The position numbers were made by a program, and so were the translations under genes. From NCBI GenBank assembly GCA_024637015.1, contig JAGXGE010000031.1, forward strand, positions 98,480 to 162,479: a DNA stretch of 64,000 nt, read 5' to 3'. Below the pieces are notes generated by a model. That model had not been told where the DNA came from and did no database searches. It saw only the letters and a list, made by a program, of their open reading frames with translations. This document shows positions 1-9,169 of this stretch, one piece after another; positions within the stretch are counted from its first letter, which is position 1, and the number at the start of each line of letters is the position of its first letter. The DNA is from Aequorivita sp. Lineage in GTDB: Bacteria > Bacteroidota > Bacteroidia > Flavobacteriales > Flavobacteriaceae.

Positions 1-2
1 GG

Positions 3-278
3 TTAATGTTTGTTTCTATTGCATTGGCTATTATTTCAATTTTAAGTTTCAAAAAACGGAAGCTACAATTTGTGCTCAACCGTTTAAACATCATATCAAA
101 CTTTGTATTACTGGGAGTTTTCGTTTACAGGTTACTAACATTATCCGGAGAAACTATTGTTTCAGAGAAGGGTATTGGGGTGCTTTTTCCTATCATTTCT
201 ATCGTATTTTTAGTGCTGGCCAACAAGGCCATAAAAAGGGATGAGGACCTCGTAAAATCTGTTGATCGTTTACGATAA
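3..278 (+). CDS. DUF4293 family membrane protein, C-terminal part
   Basis: The reading frame is open to the window edge, so the N-terminus is missing; an internal ATG sits at position 6. The visible part holds two or three hydrophobic segments and ends in a basic tail that includes LANKAIKRDE and VKSVDRLR, a C-terminal signature I associate with the DUF4293 family of Bacteroidota inner-membrane proteins (usually about 130-150 aa). The function is unknown. A strong intrinsic terminator follows directly, so this is the last gene of its transcript. Confidence 0.7.
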   Translation, partial: LMFVSIALAIISILSFKKRKLQFVLNRLNIISNFVLLGVFVYRLLTLSGETIVSEKGIGVLFPIISIVFLVLANKAIKRDEDLVKSVDRLR

Positions 279-304
279 ACCAATCTTGGTATATTAGTGC
301 AAGA

Positions 305-336
305 CCCCTAAAGGATGCCACCTTTAGGGGTTTTTT
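305..336 (+). terminator. Intrinsic terminator after the DUF4293 gene
   Basis: A perfect 10-bp stem (305-314 with 321-330) around a 6-nt loop is followed by six T residues. It ends the transcript entering from the left. Confidence 0.9.
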
Positions 337-394
337 GATTTTTATTACGGTCAAAGTTTAAAACTGAATCTCAGGAATCCCTCTTCACTTTAAT

Positions 395-886
395 TCACTT
401 CTCAAACTCAATTACTTCTAAATTCTGGATTTTTTCGCCATCAATTTCAAATCGAAGCATTGTTCTTACTTTTTGAAAACCGTGCTTACCAACGGCACCA
501 GGATTCATATGTAGCAAGCCGGTGGTTTTGTCGGGCATCACTTTTAGAATATGTGAATGTCCACAAATGAAAATTTTAGGTGGATTGGAATAAATTTCCT
601 GCCGAATAGAAGGATTGTACTTTCCGGGATATCCGCCAATGTGCGTTATCCAAACGTCAACATCTTCACACATAAAACGGTTGTGAAGGGGAAATTCCAT
701 TCTTGCTTCCGTATTGTCGATATTGCCGTAAACGGCGCGTATTGGTTTCAATTTTTTTATGGTGTCTGTAACTGAAAGATCGCCAATATCACCAGCATGC
801 CAAACTTCATCGGCTTGCTTTACGTACTTTAGAATTTTTTCGTCTATATAACTATGGGTGTCGCTGAGTAAGAGAATTTTTTTCAA
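395..886 (-). CDS. Metallophosphoesterase, YfcE/MJ0936 family
   Basis: A predicted cytoplasmic phosphodiesterase of the calcineurin-like fold, 163 aa. The metal-binding motifs appear in order: SDTH near residue 8, GDIGD near 36, GNID near 60 and GHSH near 115. The frame is open further upstream to an ATG at 1051, but that would overlap the divergent truA gene and add about 55 residues unlike the family. The conserved start KKILLLSDTH follows a TTG codon at 884-886, which I take as the start. The natural substrate is not predictable. It is transcribed away from truA. Confidence 0.85.
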   Translation of the reverse strand: MKKILLLSDTHSYIDEKILKYVKQADEVWHAGDIGDLSVTDTIKKLKPIRAVYGNIDNTEARMEFPLHNRFMCEDVDVWITHIGGYPGKYNPSIRQEIYSNPPKIFICGHSHILKVMPDKTTGLLHMNPGAVGKHGFQKVRTMLRFEIDGEKIQNLEVIEFEK

Positions 887-961
887 AATATGCGGAATTG
901 ATGGATTGCGAAGGTATTTAAGTTTTTCAAATTTATAACAGAAATGCTGGCTTGTAAATCG

Positions 962-969
962 TAATTTTG
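962..969 (+). promoter_or_regulatory. -7 element upstream of truA
   Basis: TAATTTTG matches the Bacteroidota TAnnTTTG element 22 nt before the truA start. No TTG -33 box lies at the usual distance, so the call is tentative. Confidence 0.4.
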
Positions 970-991
970 TCAATTCTGAAAAAATAATATA

Positions 992-1735
992 TTGCGATAT
1001 TTCATAGAAATAGCCTACAACGGGGGAAACTATTTTGGATGGCAGCGCCAACCCGAGCAGATTAGTGTACAGCAGGTTTTGGAAGAAACGCTTTCCACTT
1101 TACTTCGGGAAGAGCTGAAAATCACTGGTGCTGGTAGAACTGACGCAGGTGTTCATTCAAAACAACTTTTCGCGCACTTTGATTTTGATGAAATTGAAAA
1201 CTCTGAGGATTTGGTTTTCAGATTGAATTCCTTTCTCCCGAAGGATATTTCTGTAAAAAATATTTTTGAAGTAAAAGATGACGCCCACGCGCGTTTTGAT
1301 GCTGTTGAAAGGGAATACGAATATATTATTTCGCTTGAAAAAGATCCGTTTTCACAAGATTTTGCTTTTCAAATAAACAATAAGCCTGATGTGGATTTGA
1401 TGAACAAAGCTGCTGAAAAGCTATTGAACCATAAAGATTTTCAATGCTTTTCCCGCTCAAAAACCGATGTTAAAACGTACAATTGCACAATTATAAAAGC
1501 ATCTTGGGAAGCTAAAAATAATAGACTTATTTTTACAATTGCAGCAGACCGTTTTTTGCGAAATATGGTTCGCGCAATCGTAGGAACACTTTTGGATGTT
1601 GGTTATGGAAAAACTTCTTTGGAAGAATTTCAAAAAATATTAAACAGTAAAAGTAGGGAAGAAGCCGGTGCTTCGGCACCCGCCCACGGGTTGTATTTGA
1701 CTAAGGTTATTTACCCGGATAATATAAAATTATAA
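992..1735 (+). CDS. truA: tRNA pseudouridine(38-40) synthase
   Basis: TruA converts uridines 38-40 of the tRNA anticodon arm to pseudouridine. The 247-aa length is normal. The catalytic aspartate lies in GAGRTDAGVHS near residues 46-56, and the N-terminal YNGGNYFGWQRQ motif is typical. The start codon is TTG, since no ATG is available near the conserved N-terminus. The stop codon overlaps the ATG of the next ABC transporter gene by one base (TAATG), so the two are translationally coupled. Confidence 0.95.
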   Translation: MRYFIEIAYNGGNYFGWQRQPEQISVQQVLEETLSTLLREELKITGAGRTDAGVHSKQLFAHFDFDEIENSEDLVFRLNSFLPKDISVKNIFEVKDDAHARFDAVEREYEYIISLEKDPFSQDFAFQINNKPDVDLMNKAAEKLLNHKDFQCFSRSKTDVKTYNCTIIKASWEAKNNRLIFTIAADRFLRNMVRAIVGTLLDVGYGKTSLEEFQKILNSKSREEAGASAPAHGLYLTKVIYPDNIKL

Positions 1736-3501
1736 TGGCAGAAACCACAGGTAACGCATTCGATTTTAAGCTTTTTAAGAGGTTGTTGGATTTTACAAAG
1801 CCATATAAACTCATCTTCTTTTTTGTAGCTTTTGCTGCAATTGTAATGTCGGGTCTTGCCGTTTTACGTCCCTATCTTTTAGAATTGGCAATTGACAATT
1901 CAATGGTGCCCAAAGATGGTGAAGGGTTTATGAAGTATATCATTTTAATGATTGTTGTACTTCTCCTAGAAGTAATTTTTCAGTTTGCCTTTATTTTCTA
2001 TACTAACTGGCTCGGGCAAAGTGTAATCCGCGATATGCGCCAAAAACTCTTCCGATTAATGATGAGTTTTAAAATGCAGTATTTTGACAAAAGTGCGGTG
2101 GGAAGGCTGACAACCCGAGCTGTGAATGATGTTGAAACTATTTCCAGTATTTTCAGTGAAGGACTTTTTATGATTATAAGCGATTTACTTAAAATGCTTG
2201 TAATTGCTGTATTTATGCTTACTCAAAGTTGGAAACTTTCGTTAATAGTTTTTATAGTTCTCCCTTTTATTCTTTACGCCACACGAGTTTTTCAAAAAGC
2301 AATGAAAGTTGCTTTTGAAGATGTCAGAAACCAAGTTGCAAACCTTAATACTTTTGTTCAGGAACGTATCACGGGAATGAAGATAGTTCAGATTTTTACC
2401 CGTGAAAAGACAGAATATGAACGTTTCCAAGAAATCAACAAAGACCACCGAAAAGCGTGGATCAAAACTGTGTGGTATAACTCTATCTTCTTCCCAATTG
2501 CTGAGATGACGGGAGCTATAGCCACAGGTTTGGTGGTTTGGTATGGTGGTTTGAACGTGATTGGAGGGGGAGTTGTTACACTTGGTATTATTACTGCTTT
2601 CATTCAATATGCCGAAATGCTTTTTAGACCATTACGGCAGATTGCAGATAAGTTCAATACGCTGCAAATGGGTATGGTTGCTGCAAACCGTGTGTTTGGA
2701 ATTCTCGATACCAAATCGCATATTGCAGATACGGGAACAGTTGATTACATAAGCACCAAAGGCGAAATTGAATTCAAAAACGTACATTTTGGTTATAATG
2801 AAAACGAAGAGGTAATTAAAGGAATTTCCTTCGAGGCAAACCCTGGAGAAACCGTTGCTATTGTTGGTGCTACAGGCGCAGGAAAAAGTACGATTATCAA
2901 TCTTTTAAATCGCTTTTATGAAATAAACAGCGGTGAAATTTTGATAGATGGAATTTCTTTGAAAGAGTATAAACTTTCTTCACTCCGAAACCAAATTGCG
3001 GTCGTGTTGCAGGATGTATTCCTTTTTGCGGATTCAATTTTGAACAACATAACCTTAAACAACCCAAATATTTCCGAAGAAGAAGTAATTGCAGCGGCTA
3101 AGGAAATTGGCGTACACAAATTTATAGAATCGCTTCCCGGCGGCTATCATTATAATGTGAAAGAGCGCGGAAGCATGCTTTCTTCCGGTCAAAGACAGTT
3201 AATTGCCTTTCTTCGAGCTTATGTTAGCAAACCGAGCATTTTGGTTCTGGATGAAGCTACTTCTTCCGTAGATACCTATTCCGAAGAAATGATTCAAACG
3301 GCTACCGATAAAATCACAAAAGGCCGCACTTCTATTGTAATTGCCCACCGTTTGGCAACTATCAAAAAAGCTGATAAAATTATTGTGATGGATGCTGGAA
3401 AAATAGTGGAAGAAGGTACTCACAAAAAATTGCTGAAACTTCAAAATGGCTTTTATAGAAATCTTTATGAGGTCCAATTTATGGCGGAAGAAGCGATTTA
3501 A
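1735..3501 (+). CDS. ABC exporter half-transporter (MsbA/MDR-like)
   Basis: An inner-membrane exporter with a fused membrane domain (six helices, about residues 1-320) and ATPase domain (about 340-588). Visible ATPase motifs are Walker A GATGAGKST near 377, the Q-loop, the signature LSSGQ near 483, Walker B ILVLDEATS and the switch histidine in VIAHRL. It should work as a homodimer, exporting lipids or hydrophobic compounds; the substrate is not determined. The signature reads LSSGQ rather than LSGGQ. It is coupled to truA upstream and converges on cdaA, sharing TTAA at the stops. Confidence 0.9.
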   Translation: MAETTGNAFDFKLFKRLLDFTKPYKLIFFFVAFAAIVMSGLAVLRPYLLELAIDNSMVPKDGEGFMKYIILMIVVLLLEVIFQFAFIFYTNWLGQSVIRDMRQKLFRLMMSFKMQYFDKSAVGRLTTRAVNDVETISSIFSEGLFMIISDLLKMLVIAVFMLTQSWKLSLIVFIVLPFILYATRVFQKAMKVAFEDVRNQVANLNTFVQERITGMKIVQIFTREKTEYERFQEINKDHRKAWIKTVWYNSIFFPIAEMTGAIATGLVVWYGGLNVIGGGVVTLGIITAFIQYAEMLFRPLRQIADKFNTLQMGMVAANRVFGILDTKSHIADTGTVDYISTKGEIEFKNVHFGYNENEEVIKGISFEANPGETVAIVGATGAGKSTIINLLNRFYEINSGEILIDGISLKEYKLSSLRNQIAVVLQDVFLFADSILNNITLNNPNISEEEVIAAAKEIGVHKFIESLPGGYHYNVKERGSMLSSGQRQLIAFLRAYVSKPSILVLDEATSSVDTYSEEMIQTATDKITKGRTSIVIAHRLATIKKADKIIVMDAGKIVEEGTHKKLLKLQNGFYRNLYEVQFMAEEAI

Positions 3502-4271
3502 CTTAAATCCTTTTTTAAAATTTTTAGCAATTCGTCCGTATTTTCAAAAAGCACAAAATCACCATCCTTTAAATAGGAAATTGTCCCATTTTCTTCAGAA
3601 ACTACTAAACATACTGCATCTGTCTTTTCTGTAATGCCAACGGCTGCCCTATGGCGAAGACCAAAACGCAACGGAATTTTCCGGTCGTTTGAAACAGGTA
3701 AAATAACACGGGTTGCGGTGATTCGGTTTTCCTCAATAATCATTGCTCCATCGTGCAGCGGACTATTTTTGAAGAATACACTTTCAATAATTGGTTGGTT
3801 TACTTCAAGGTTCATTTCGTCGCCCGTATTTTTTACAAAATCCAAACTATTGTTTCGTTGAAGCACAATCAAAGCTCCAGTATTTGAAGCAGACATTTTT
3901 TTGCAAGCAGCTACAATTCCTTCAAGATTGGTTTGTGGTCCGGAATCACGCCCCAACATTTTAAATTGCTTGAAAAAACGTCGCCTAGCGTTGAAATTTG
4001 TAGAACCCAACATCAAAAGAAACTTTCTAATTTCCTGCTGAAAAACAACAATCAATGCAAACATTCCCACTCCTAGAAATCCGCCGAGAATCTTGCTAAG
4101 CAGTTCCATCTCCAAAAGTTGGGTAACGATAAAAATTGCGTAAACAATGATGATTCCGACCAAAATATTAATGGCCACGGTACCTTTTACCAAATTATAG
4201 AGATAGTAAAGCAGGAATGCGACAAGCACAATATCTACAATGTCTATAATCCGAATGTCGAGAAAATCCAA
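3498..4271 (-). CDS. cdaA: Diadenylate cyclase (c-di-AMP synthase)
   Basis: Makes the second messenger c-di-AMP from two ATP at the inner membrane. Three hydrophobic helices fill the first 80 or so residues and a DisA_N domain follows. Both catalytic motifs are present: DGA (in LHDGAMII) and RHR (in GLRHRAAVG). The 257-aa length fits CdaA/YbbP. It lies 49 nt downstream of folP on the same strand and is probably co-transcribed. Its stop codon shares TTAA at 3498-3501 with the stop of the convergent ABC exporter. Confidence 0.93.
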   Translation of the reverse strand: MDFLDIRIIDIVDIVLVAFLLYYLYNLVKGTVAINILVGIIIVYAIFIVTQLLEMELLSKILGGFLGVGMFALIVVFQQEIRKFLLMLGSTNFNARRRFFKQFKMLGRDSGPQTNLEGIVAACKKMSASNTGALIVLQRNNSLDFVKNTGDEMNLEVNQPIIESVFFKNSPLHDGAMIIEENRITATRVILPVSNDRKIPLRFGLRHRAAVGITEKTDAVCLVVSEENGTISYLKDGDFVLFENTDELLKILKKDLS

Positions 4272-4320
4272 AGGTGTGCGTTTTTTGTAAAAGTACTTTA
4301 AAAAATTTAATGATTTGCGG

Positions 4321-5172
4321 TCAAGATTTTAGGTTTTCAAACAATTTTACACATTCCACGGCTTCTTTTACGTCATGCACTCTTAAGATTGATGCTCCTT
4401 TTAAAAGTGCGATTGTGTTGAGTGAAGTAGTCCCGTTCAATGCATTTTCTGCCGAAGTTTCCAACGTTTTATAAATCATTGATTTTCGGGAAACGCCAAC
4501 CAAAATCGGCACGTCTAAATTTTGAAAAAGTTCAAGATTGTTTAATAGCTTAAAACTTTGCTCCCGCTTTTTCGAAAAACCAAAACCCGGATCGGCAATA
4601 ATATCGTTGATTCCTTGGGCTCGGGCGAGTGCAATTTTTTCAGATAAATCTTTTAAAACATCAACTGTCACATTTTTATAATCGTTTAATTTTGTCATTG
4701 TTTTTGGCGTGCCGCGCATGTGCATCAGAATGTAAGGGACTTTCAGTTTTCCAACTGTTCTGAACATTTCTGTATCCAATGTTCCACCGGACACATCATT
4801 TATAATTGCAGCGCCTGCTTCAACAGCCCTCATTGCAACTTCACTTCGGAAAGTATCTATGGAAATGATGGCTTCGGGAAAATTTTTCAGAATACTTTCA
4901 ATTGCTTCAACAACCCTTCTAATTTCTTCATTCTCATAAATTTCATCTGCGCCTGGCCGTGTACTGTAACCGCCAATATCGAGAAATGTAGCACCCTCCG
5001 TAAGCATTTTTTCGGCTTGCTTTAAAATTTCTTTTTCAGAAAAAGTTTTTCCACCGTCATAAAACGAATCGGGCGTTACGTTGATAATGCCCATTATTTT
5101 AGGCACAGATAGGTCTATGAGCTTGCCGTGGCAATTAAGGGTCTGCAATTTTTTAAACTTTTTAGCTTTCAA
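4321..5172 (-). CDS. folP: Dihydropteroate synthase
   Basis: Condenses p-aminobenzoate with dihydropterin pyrophosphate in folate synthesis; the target of sulfonamides. The 283-aa protein carries MGIINVTPDSFYDGG near residue 27 (pterin and phosphate site), a central DVSGG motif and RVHDV near the C-terminus, all typical of the family. It is the first gene of a folP-cdaA unit on the minus strand. Upstream, a divergent plus-strand cluster begins with the DUF1599 gene. Confidence 0.95.
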   Translation of the reverse strand: MKAKKFKKLQTLNCHGKLIDLSVPKIMGIINVTPDSFYDGGKTFSEKEILKQAEKMLTEGATFLDIGGYSTRPGADEIYENEEIRRVVEAIESILKNFPEAIISIDTFRSEVAMRAVEAGAAIINDVSGGTLDTEMFRTVGKLKVPYILMHMRGTPKTMTKLNDYKNVTVDVLKDLSEKIALARAQGINDIIADPGFGFSKKREQSFKLLNNLELFQNLDVPILVGVSRKSMIYKTLETSAENALNGTTSLNTIALLKGASILRVHDVKEAVECVKLFENLKS

Positions 5173-5210
5173 AATTCAAAAACTTTTAGTCAATGTGCCC
5201 TTTGGCGAAT

Positions 5211-5245
5211 AACTTTAAGCGTTCAACTTTGAACTTTGAACTATT
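5211..5245. repeat. Heptamer tandem repeat between folP and the DUF1599 gene
   Basis: Five consecutive 7-bp units in one phase: AACTTTA, AGCGTTC, AACTTTG, AACTTTG, AACTATT. It is one of five short-period repeat arrays at gene borders in this window. Confidence 0.6.
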
Positions 5246-5280
5246 TAAGCGAAATTTACGCAAAATCTTACACATCACTA

Positions 5281-5829
5281 ATGGCGGATACTTCAAATCA
5301 ATACAACGACCAGATTGAAAAATGCAGAAAGCTGTTTATCAATAAAATGCACGATTACGGAAGTGCGTGGCGTATTCTTCGGCTTCCTTCATTAACCGAC
5401 CAGATTTTTATAAAAGCACAACGCATCCGTGGTTTGCAGAAAAATAAAGAGCAAAAAATTGCTGAAGACGAAACCAGCGAGTTCATTGGCATTGTAAATT
5501 ATTCCATAATGGCTTTGGTTCAATTGAACAAAGGTGTGGTGGAACAACCCGATCTTTCTTTGGAAGAAGCCACCCAGCTTTATGATGAGCAAGTAGCCAA
5601 AACCAAGCAATTAATGATGGACAAAAATCATGATTATGGCGAAGCTTGGCGCGACATGCGCGTGAGTTCGCTGACAGATTTAATTCTTCAGAAATTGCTG
5701 CGCGTAAAACAAATTGAAAATAACAGTGGTAAAACCTTGGTTTCCGAAGGGATTGATGCAAATTATCAGGATATGATTAATTATGCGGTGTTTGCACTGA
5801 TTCATTTGGAAGAAATCAAAGAAAAATAA
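5281..5829 (+). CDS. DUF1599 protein with two tandem copies of the domain
   Basis: A 182-aa predicted cytoplasmic protein made of two homologous halves. HDYGSAWR near residue 24 and HDYGEAWR near residue 117 are each followed by a matching SLTD segment, so the gene arose by internal duplication. The DUF1599 family (Pfam also calls it a nucleotide-modification-associated domain) has no established function in this lineage. I chose the ATG at 5281; an in-frame TTG at 5236 lies inside a short tandem repeat and would add 15 residues. First gene of a plus-strand cluster running to clpS. Confidence 0.8.
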   Translation: MADTSNQYNDQIEKCRKLFINKMHDYGSAWRILRLPSLTDQIFIKAQRIRGLQKNKEQKIAEDETSEFIGIVNYSIMALVQLNKGVVEQPDLSLEEATQLYDEQVAKTKQLMMDKNHDYGEAWRDMRVSSLTDLILQKLLRVKQIENNSGKTLVSEGIDANYQDMINYAVFALIHLEEIKEK

Positions 5830-5844
5830 AAAACAAGAAGAGGA

Positions 5845-7554
5845 ATGAAAATACTAGTAGGAATATCACGAATAATTGTTGGCATTTTATTTATTATTAG
5901 CGGATTGATTAAGCTGAACGACCCAGTTGGGTTTTCATTTAAACTGAAAGACTACTTCGCGCCCGAAGTTTTGGACCTTGGATTTTTGGTTCCTTATGCT
6001 TTATTGATTGCTATATTTTTGGTGATTTTTGAAGTCTTAGTAGGTGTAGCATTACTGTTGGGATATTTAAAAAAACTCACACTTTGGGCATTGTTGCTAA
6101 TGATTGTGTTTTTTACATTCTTAACTTTTTATTCAGCCTATTTCAACAAAGTTACCGATTGTGGATGTTTCGGAGATGCAATAAAACTTACTCCTTGGGA
6201 ATCTTTCAGCAAAGATATTGTGCTATTGGTTTTGATTTTAATTCTCTTCTTCGGAAGAAAATACATTCAACCGTTTTTTACGAAAGGAACACGAAGCATC
6301 TTCATTTTTGCTTCATTCGTAGCGTGTCTTGGAATCACATATTATGTGTTGATGCATCTTCCTATAATTGATTTCCGTCCATATAAAATTGGTGCAAATA
6401 TTAAAGAAGGAATGACAATTCCAGAAAATGCTCCAGCTCCCATTTATGATTACAAATGGAAATTCAAAGTAAACGGTGAAGAAAAAGTGATAACCACAAA
6501 TGGCGAATATCCGCAAGTTGATGGTGAATTGATAAGCACAGAAACTGAAATGATCCAAGAAGGCTACACGCCTCCAATCCACGATTTCACAATGGAAAGG
6601 GATGGAGAGGATTATACAACCCAGTTTTTGGATGAAGAAAACCTTGTTATTATTATTGCGTATAGCTTAGGAAATACGGAGAAAGACGGTTACACTCCAA
6701 TAAAAGAGATTACCGATAAAGCCTTAAAAAATGGCTATAACGTGATTGGTCTTTCAGCATCTTCACAAGAAATGACGGAAAAATTGACAGAAGAGTATAA
6801 ATTGAATTTTAAGTTTTATTTCTGTGATGAAACCACGCTGAAAACCATTGTCCGTAGCAATCCCGGAATTTTGGAATTGGATAATGGAACCATTAAACAG
6901 AAGCTTCATTGGAACGATGCGCAAAAATTGGAACTTCCTACCGTTAAAAATGCAAAACCCAAATTGGATCTTTCATTAAAGCAACGTTTGGACAGCATCG
7001 CCGTGCTCGACCAAAAATATCGTTTGTTGATGCAAGCGCAATCGTTGGATGAAAGAAAAAAACTTGGCGAAGGCATGGGCCTTTCCGAAGCTGAGTACAG
7101 TGGTGATCTTTCTCAAATGCAGCGTGTTCTGGACAGTGTAAATATGGTTTTTGTTGAAAAATATTTTGTGCAAAATGGATATCCAGGGAAGTCTATTGTT
7201 GGTGAAGAATCCAGCCTTGTTGCGTGGAATGTATTACAGCATAATCCAGATAAAATTCCACTTTATTTGCCATTGGTCAAGAAAGCTGCTGAAGCAGGTG
7301 AAATACCCAAAACCTCTGCTGCAATAATGGAAGACCGCTACTTGATGACGGAAGGAAAGCCACAAATTTATGGCACCCAAGGAATGGCCTATGATGATGC
7401 CCGTGGATCTTTCATTTGGCCAATTGAAAATCCAGAAACCGTTAACCAAAGAAGAAAAGAAGCAGGTTTTGAAGAAACTATTGAAGACTATGCAAAAATT
7501 CTTTTTGGTGATGATTTTGTGTATAAGCCGCGCACTATGGAACATATAAACTAA
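5845..7554 (+). CDS. DoxX/MauE membrane protein fused to a thioredoxin-like and a DUF6624-like domain
   Basis: A 569-aa protein in three parts. Residues 1 to about 185 hold five or so hydrophobic helices of the DoxX/MauE type, with a DCGCFGDA cysteine motif near residue 103. Residues about 200-380 look like a thioredoxin fold (LVIIIAYSLGN, later FYFCDETTL) without a CxxC pair. Residues about 385-569 resemble DUF6624: DQKYR, then GYPGKS, then EDRYL and YGTQG. The first two parts match a Bacteroidota family of redox-linked membrane proteins. The role is unknown; a link to envelope thiol chemistry is inferred from the TlpA-like neighbour. Confidence 0.75.
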   Translation: MKILVGISRIIVGILFIISGLIKLNDPVGFSFKLKDYFAPEVLDLGFLVPYALLIAIFLVIFEVLVGVALLLGYLKKLTLWALLLMIVFFTFLTFYSAYFNKVTDCGCFGDAIKLTPWESFSKDIVLLVLILILFFGRKYIQPFFTKGTRSIFIFASFVACLGITYYVLMHLPIIDFRPYKIGANIKEGMTIPENAPAPIYDYKWKFKVNGEEKVITTNGEYPQVDGELISTETEMIQEGYTPPIHDFTMERDGEDYTTQFLDEENLVIIIAYSLGNTEKDGYTPIKEITDKALKNGYNVIGLSASSQEMTEKLTEEYKLNFKFYFCDETTLKTIVRSNPGILELDNGTIKQKLHWNDAQKLELPTVKNAKPKLDLSLKQRLDSIAVLDQKYRLLMQAQSLDERKKLGEGMGLSEAEYSGDLSQMQRVLDSVNMVFVEKYFVQNGYPGKSIVGEESSLVAWNVLQHNPDKIPLYLPLVKKAAEAGEIPKTSAAIMEDRYLMTEGKPQIYGTQGMAYDDARGSFIWPIENPETVNQRRKEAGFEETIEDYAKILFGDDFVYKPRTMEHIN

Positions 7555-7560
7555 GACAAC

Positions 7561-8637
7561 GTGGTAAGTTACATACTTCAAAAATTGGGTTATGCATTAC
7601 TCACATTGTTTGGGGTTGTAACTGTGATTTTTTTACTCTTTACCATTCTTCCCGGTGATCCTGCGCGAATGATGCTGGGCCAAAATGAAACGGCAGAACA
7701 ACTTGCAATAGTAAAAAAGAAGTACGGTTTCGACCAACCTGTTTCTATTCAATATGTGAGATATTTAAATGATTTGTCACCTATTTCATTCCACAGTAAA
7801 AATCCTGAAGATTACACTTTTCTTTCCGAAGGAAAATACAATGCAGTAAGATTGTTTTCTGTGGGAAATACAACCGTAGTTTTAAAGACGCCTTATTTAC
7901 GGGAATCTTTCCAAAAGAATGGAAAGGAGGTAAGCGAAGTGATTGCCGAAACTCTTCCGAACACATTTATATTAGCGGTTTCAGCAATTGTTATCGCAAT
8001 GATTATAGGTGTTTTCTTGGGAATTATATCCGTGCTTTTTAAAGATGGTTTTATTGATAAAATGATTCAATTGGTGAGTACCTTGGGAATGAGCGTTCCC
8101 TCTTTTTTTAGCGCTATTATCTTTGCTTGGATTTTTGGTTTTTTGCTTCATAAATACACAAATTTGAATATGACCGGAAGCCTTTATGAAGTAGATGATT
8201 TCGGTAACGGAAAATACATTCAATGGAAAAATTTGATACTTCCCGCGGTTGTTTTGGGAATCCGTCCATTGGCGGTCGTTAGCCAATTGATGCGAAATTC
8301 ACTGCTTGAAGTTTTAAACCAAGATTACGTTCGAACCGCAAAAGCAAAAGGGCTTTCTTTTTCTCAAATTATAAAAAGACATGCTTTAAAAAATTCTCTG
8401 AATCCTGTAGTTACAGCTATTTCAGGCTGGTTTGCTTCAATGCTTGCAGGCGCAGTTTTTGTGGAATATATTTTTGGATGGAACGGTTTGGGAAAGGAAA
8501 TTGTTAATGCATTAAACACATTGGATTTGCCTGTAATTATGGGCGCTGTAATTGTAATCGCCACTTTGTTCATTATAATCAATATTTTTGTGGATATAAT
8601 TTACGGTTGGCTGGATCCTAAAATAAGTAGGCAATGA
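7561..8637 (+). CDS. Oligopeptide/dipeptide-type ABC transporter permease (DppB/OppB family)
   Basis: A 358-aa inner-membrane permease with about six hydrophobic helices. The N-terminal motif LLTLFGVVTVIFLLF plus ILPGDPAR is typical of DppB/OppB, and the EAA loop (YVRTAKAKGLSF, near residue 259) marks the ATPase contact site. The start is GTG, 6 nt after the preceding stop. No partner permease, ATPase or binding protein lies nearby, so the rest of the transporter must be encoded elsewhere. Between the helices there is a long insert (about residues 70-125). Confidence 0.88.
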   Translation: MVSYILQKLGYALLTLFGVVTVIFLLFTILPGDPARMMLGQNETAEQLAIVKKKYGFDQPVSIQYVRYLNDLSPISFHSKNPEDYTFLSEGKYNAVRLFSVGNTTVVLKTPYLRESFQKNGKEVSEVIAETLPNTFILAVSAIVIAMIIGVFLGIISVLFKDGFIDKMIQLVSTLGMSVPSFFSAIIFAWIFGFLLHKYTNLNMTGSLYEVDDFGNGKYIQWKNLILPAVVLGIRPLAVVSQLMRNSLLEVLNQDYVRTAKAKGLSFSQIIKRHALKNSLNPVVTAISGWFASMLAGAVFVEYIFGWNGLGKEIVNALNTLDLPVIMGAVIVIATLFIIINIFVDIIYGWLDPKISRQ

Positions 8638-8692
8638 CAATTTTTATTATTCAATAATATTGATAGCCCCATCATTTTAAAAAATCTTAAAT

Positions 8693-9169
8693 ATGAAAAT
8701 AGTAATCGTCTTTTTCCTGTTCACTTTCTTAGCCCAGGCACAACAAAAATCTTTTTCTGAAGCAGCTTTGAACGATGTATTTCTTTCGGAAAACAACAGG
8801 GAAATCACCCTTTCCGAAATCCTTCAGCAATATAAAGGCAAAACCATTTTTATAGATATTTGGGCCAGTTGGTGCAAGGATTGTATCGTGGGAATGCCAA
8901 AGGTTCAAAAGCTTCGCGAAAAAAATCCTGAGATAGTTTTTCTTTTCCTTTCATTGGACAAAGAAACTGATAGTTGGAAACACGGTATCGAAAAATATGG
9001 TGTAGTCGGTGAAAATTATTTTATCCCTTCAGGTTGGAAAGGCCCTTTCTGTTCTTCAATAGATTTGGACTGGATTCCGAGATATATGGTTGTAAATTCT
9101 GAAGGAGAAATAGGCCTTTACAAAGCCATTGAAACAAATGACAAAAATCTTTTAAAAGCATTGAAATGA
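8693..9169 (+). CDS. TlpA-like periplasmic thioredoxin
   Basis: A 158-aa exported thiol-disulfide oxidoreductase. A signal peptide (about residues 1-16, ending AQA) leads into a thioredoxin fold with the redox motif WCKDC in DIWASWCKDC near residues 61-70. The family reduces or oxidises envelope disulfides, often for cytochrome maturation or stress repair. The stop overlaps the tpiA start (ATGA), so the two genes are translationally coupled. Confidence 0.88.
   Translation: MKIVIVFFLFTFLAQAQQKSFSEAALNDVFLSENNREITLSEILQQYKGKTIFIDIWASWCKDCIVGMPKVQKLREKNPEIVFLFLSLDKETDSWKHGIEKYGVVGENYFIPSGWKGPFCSSIDLDWIPRYMVVNSEGEIGLYKAIETNDKNLLKALK

Noticed and set aside
2242..2607. Long antisense frame inside the ABC exporter gene
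   Set aside because: It lies opposite a well-supported gene and has no family features; similar shadows occur in most long genes here.
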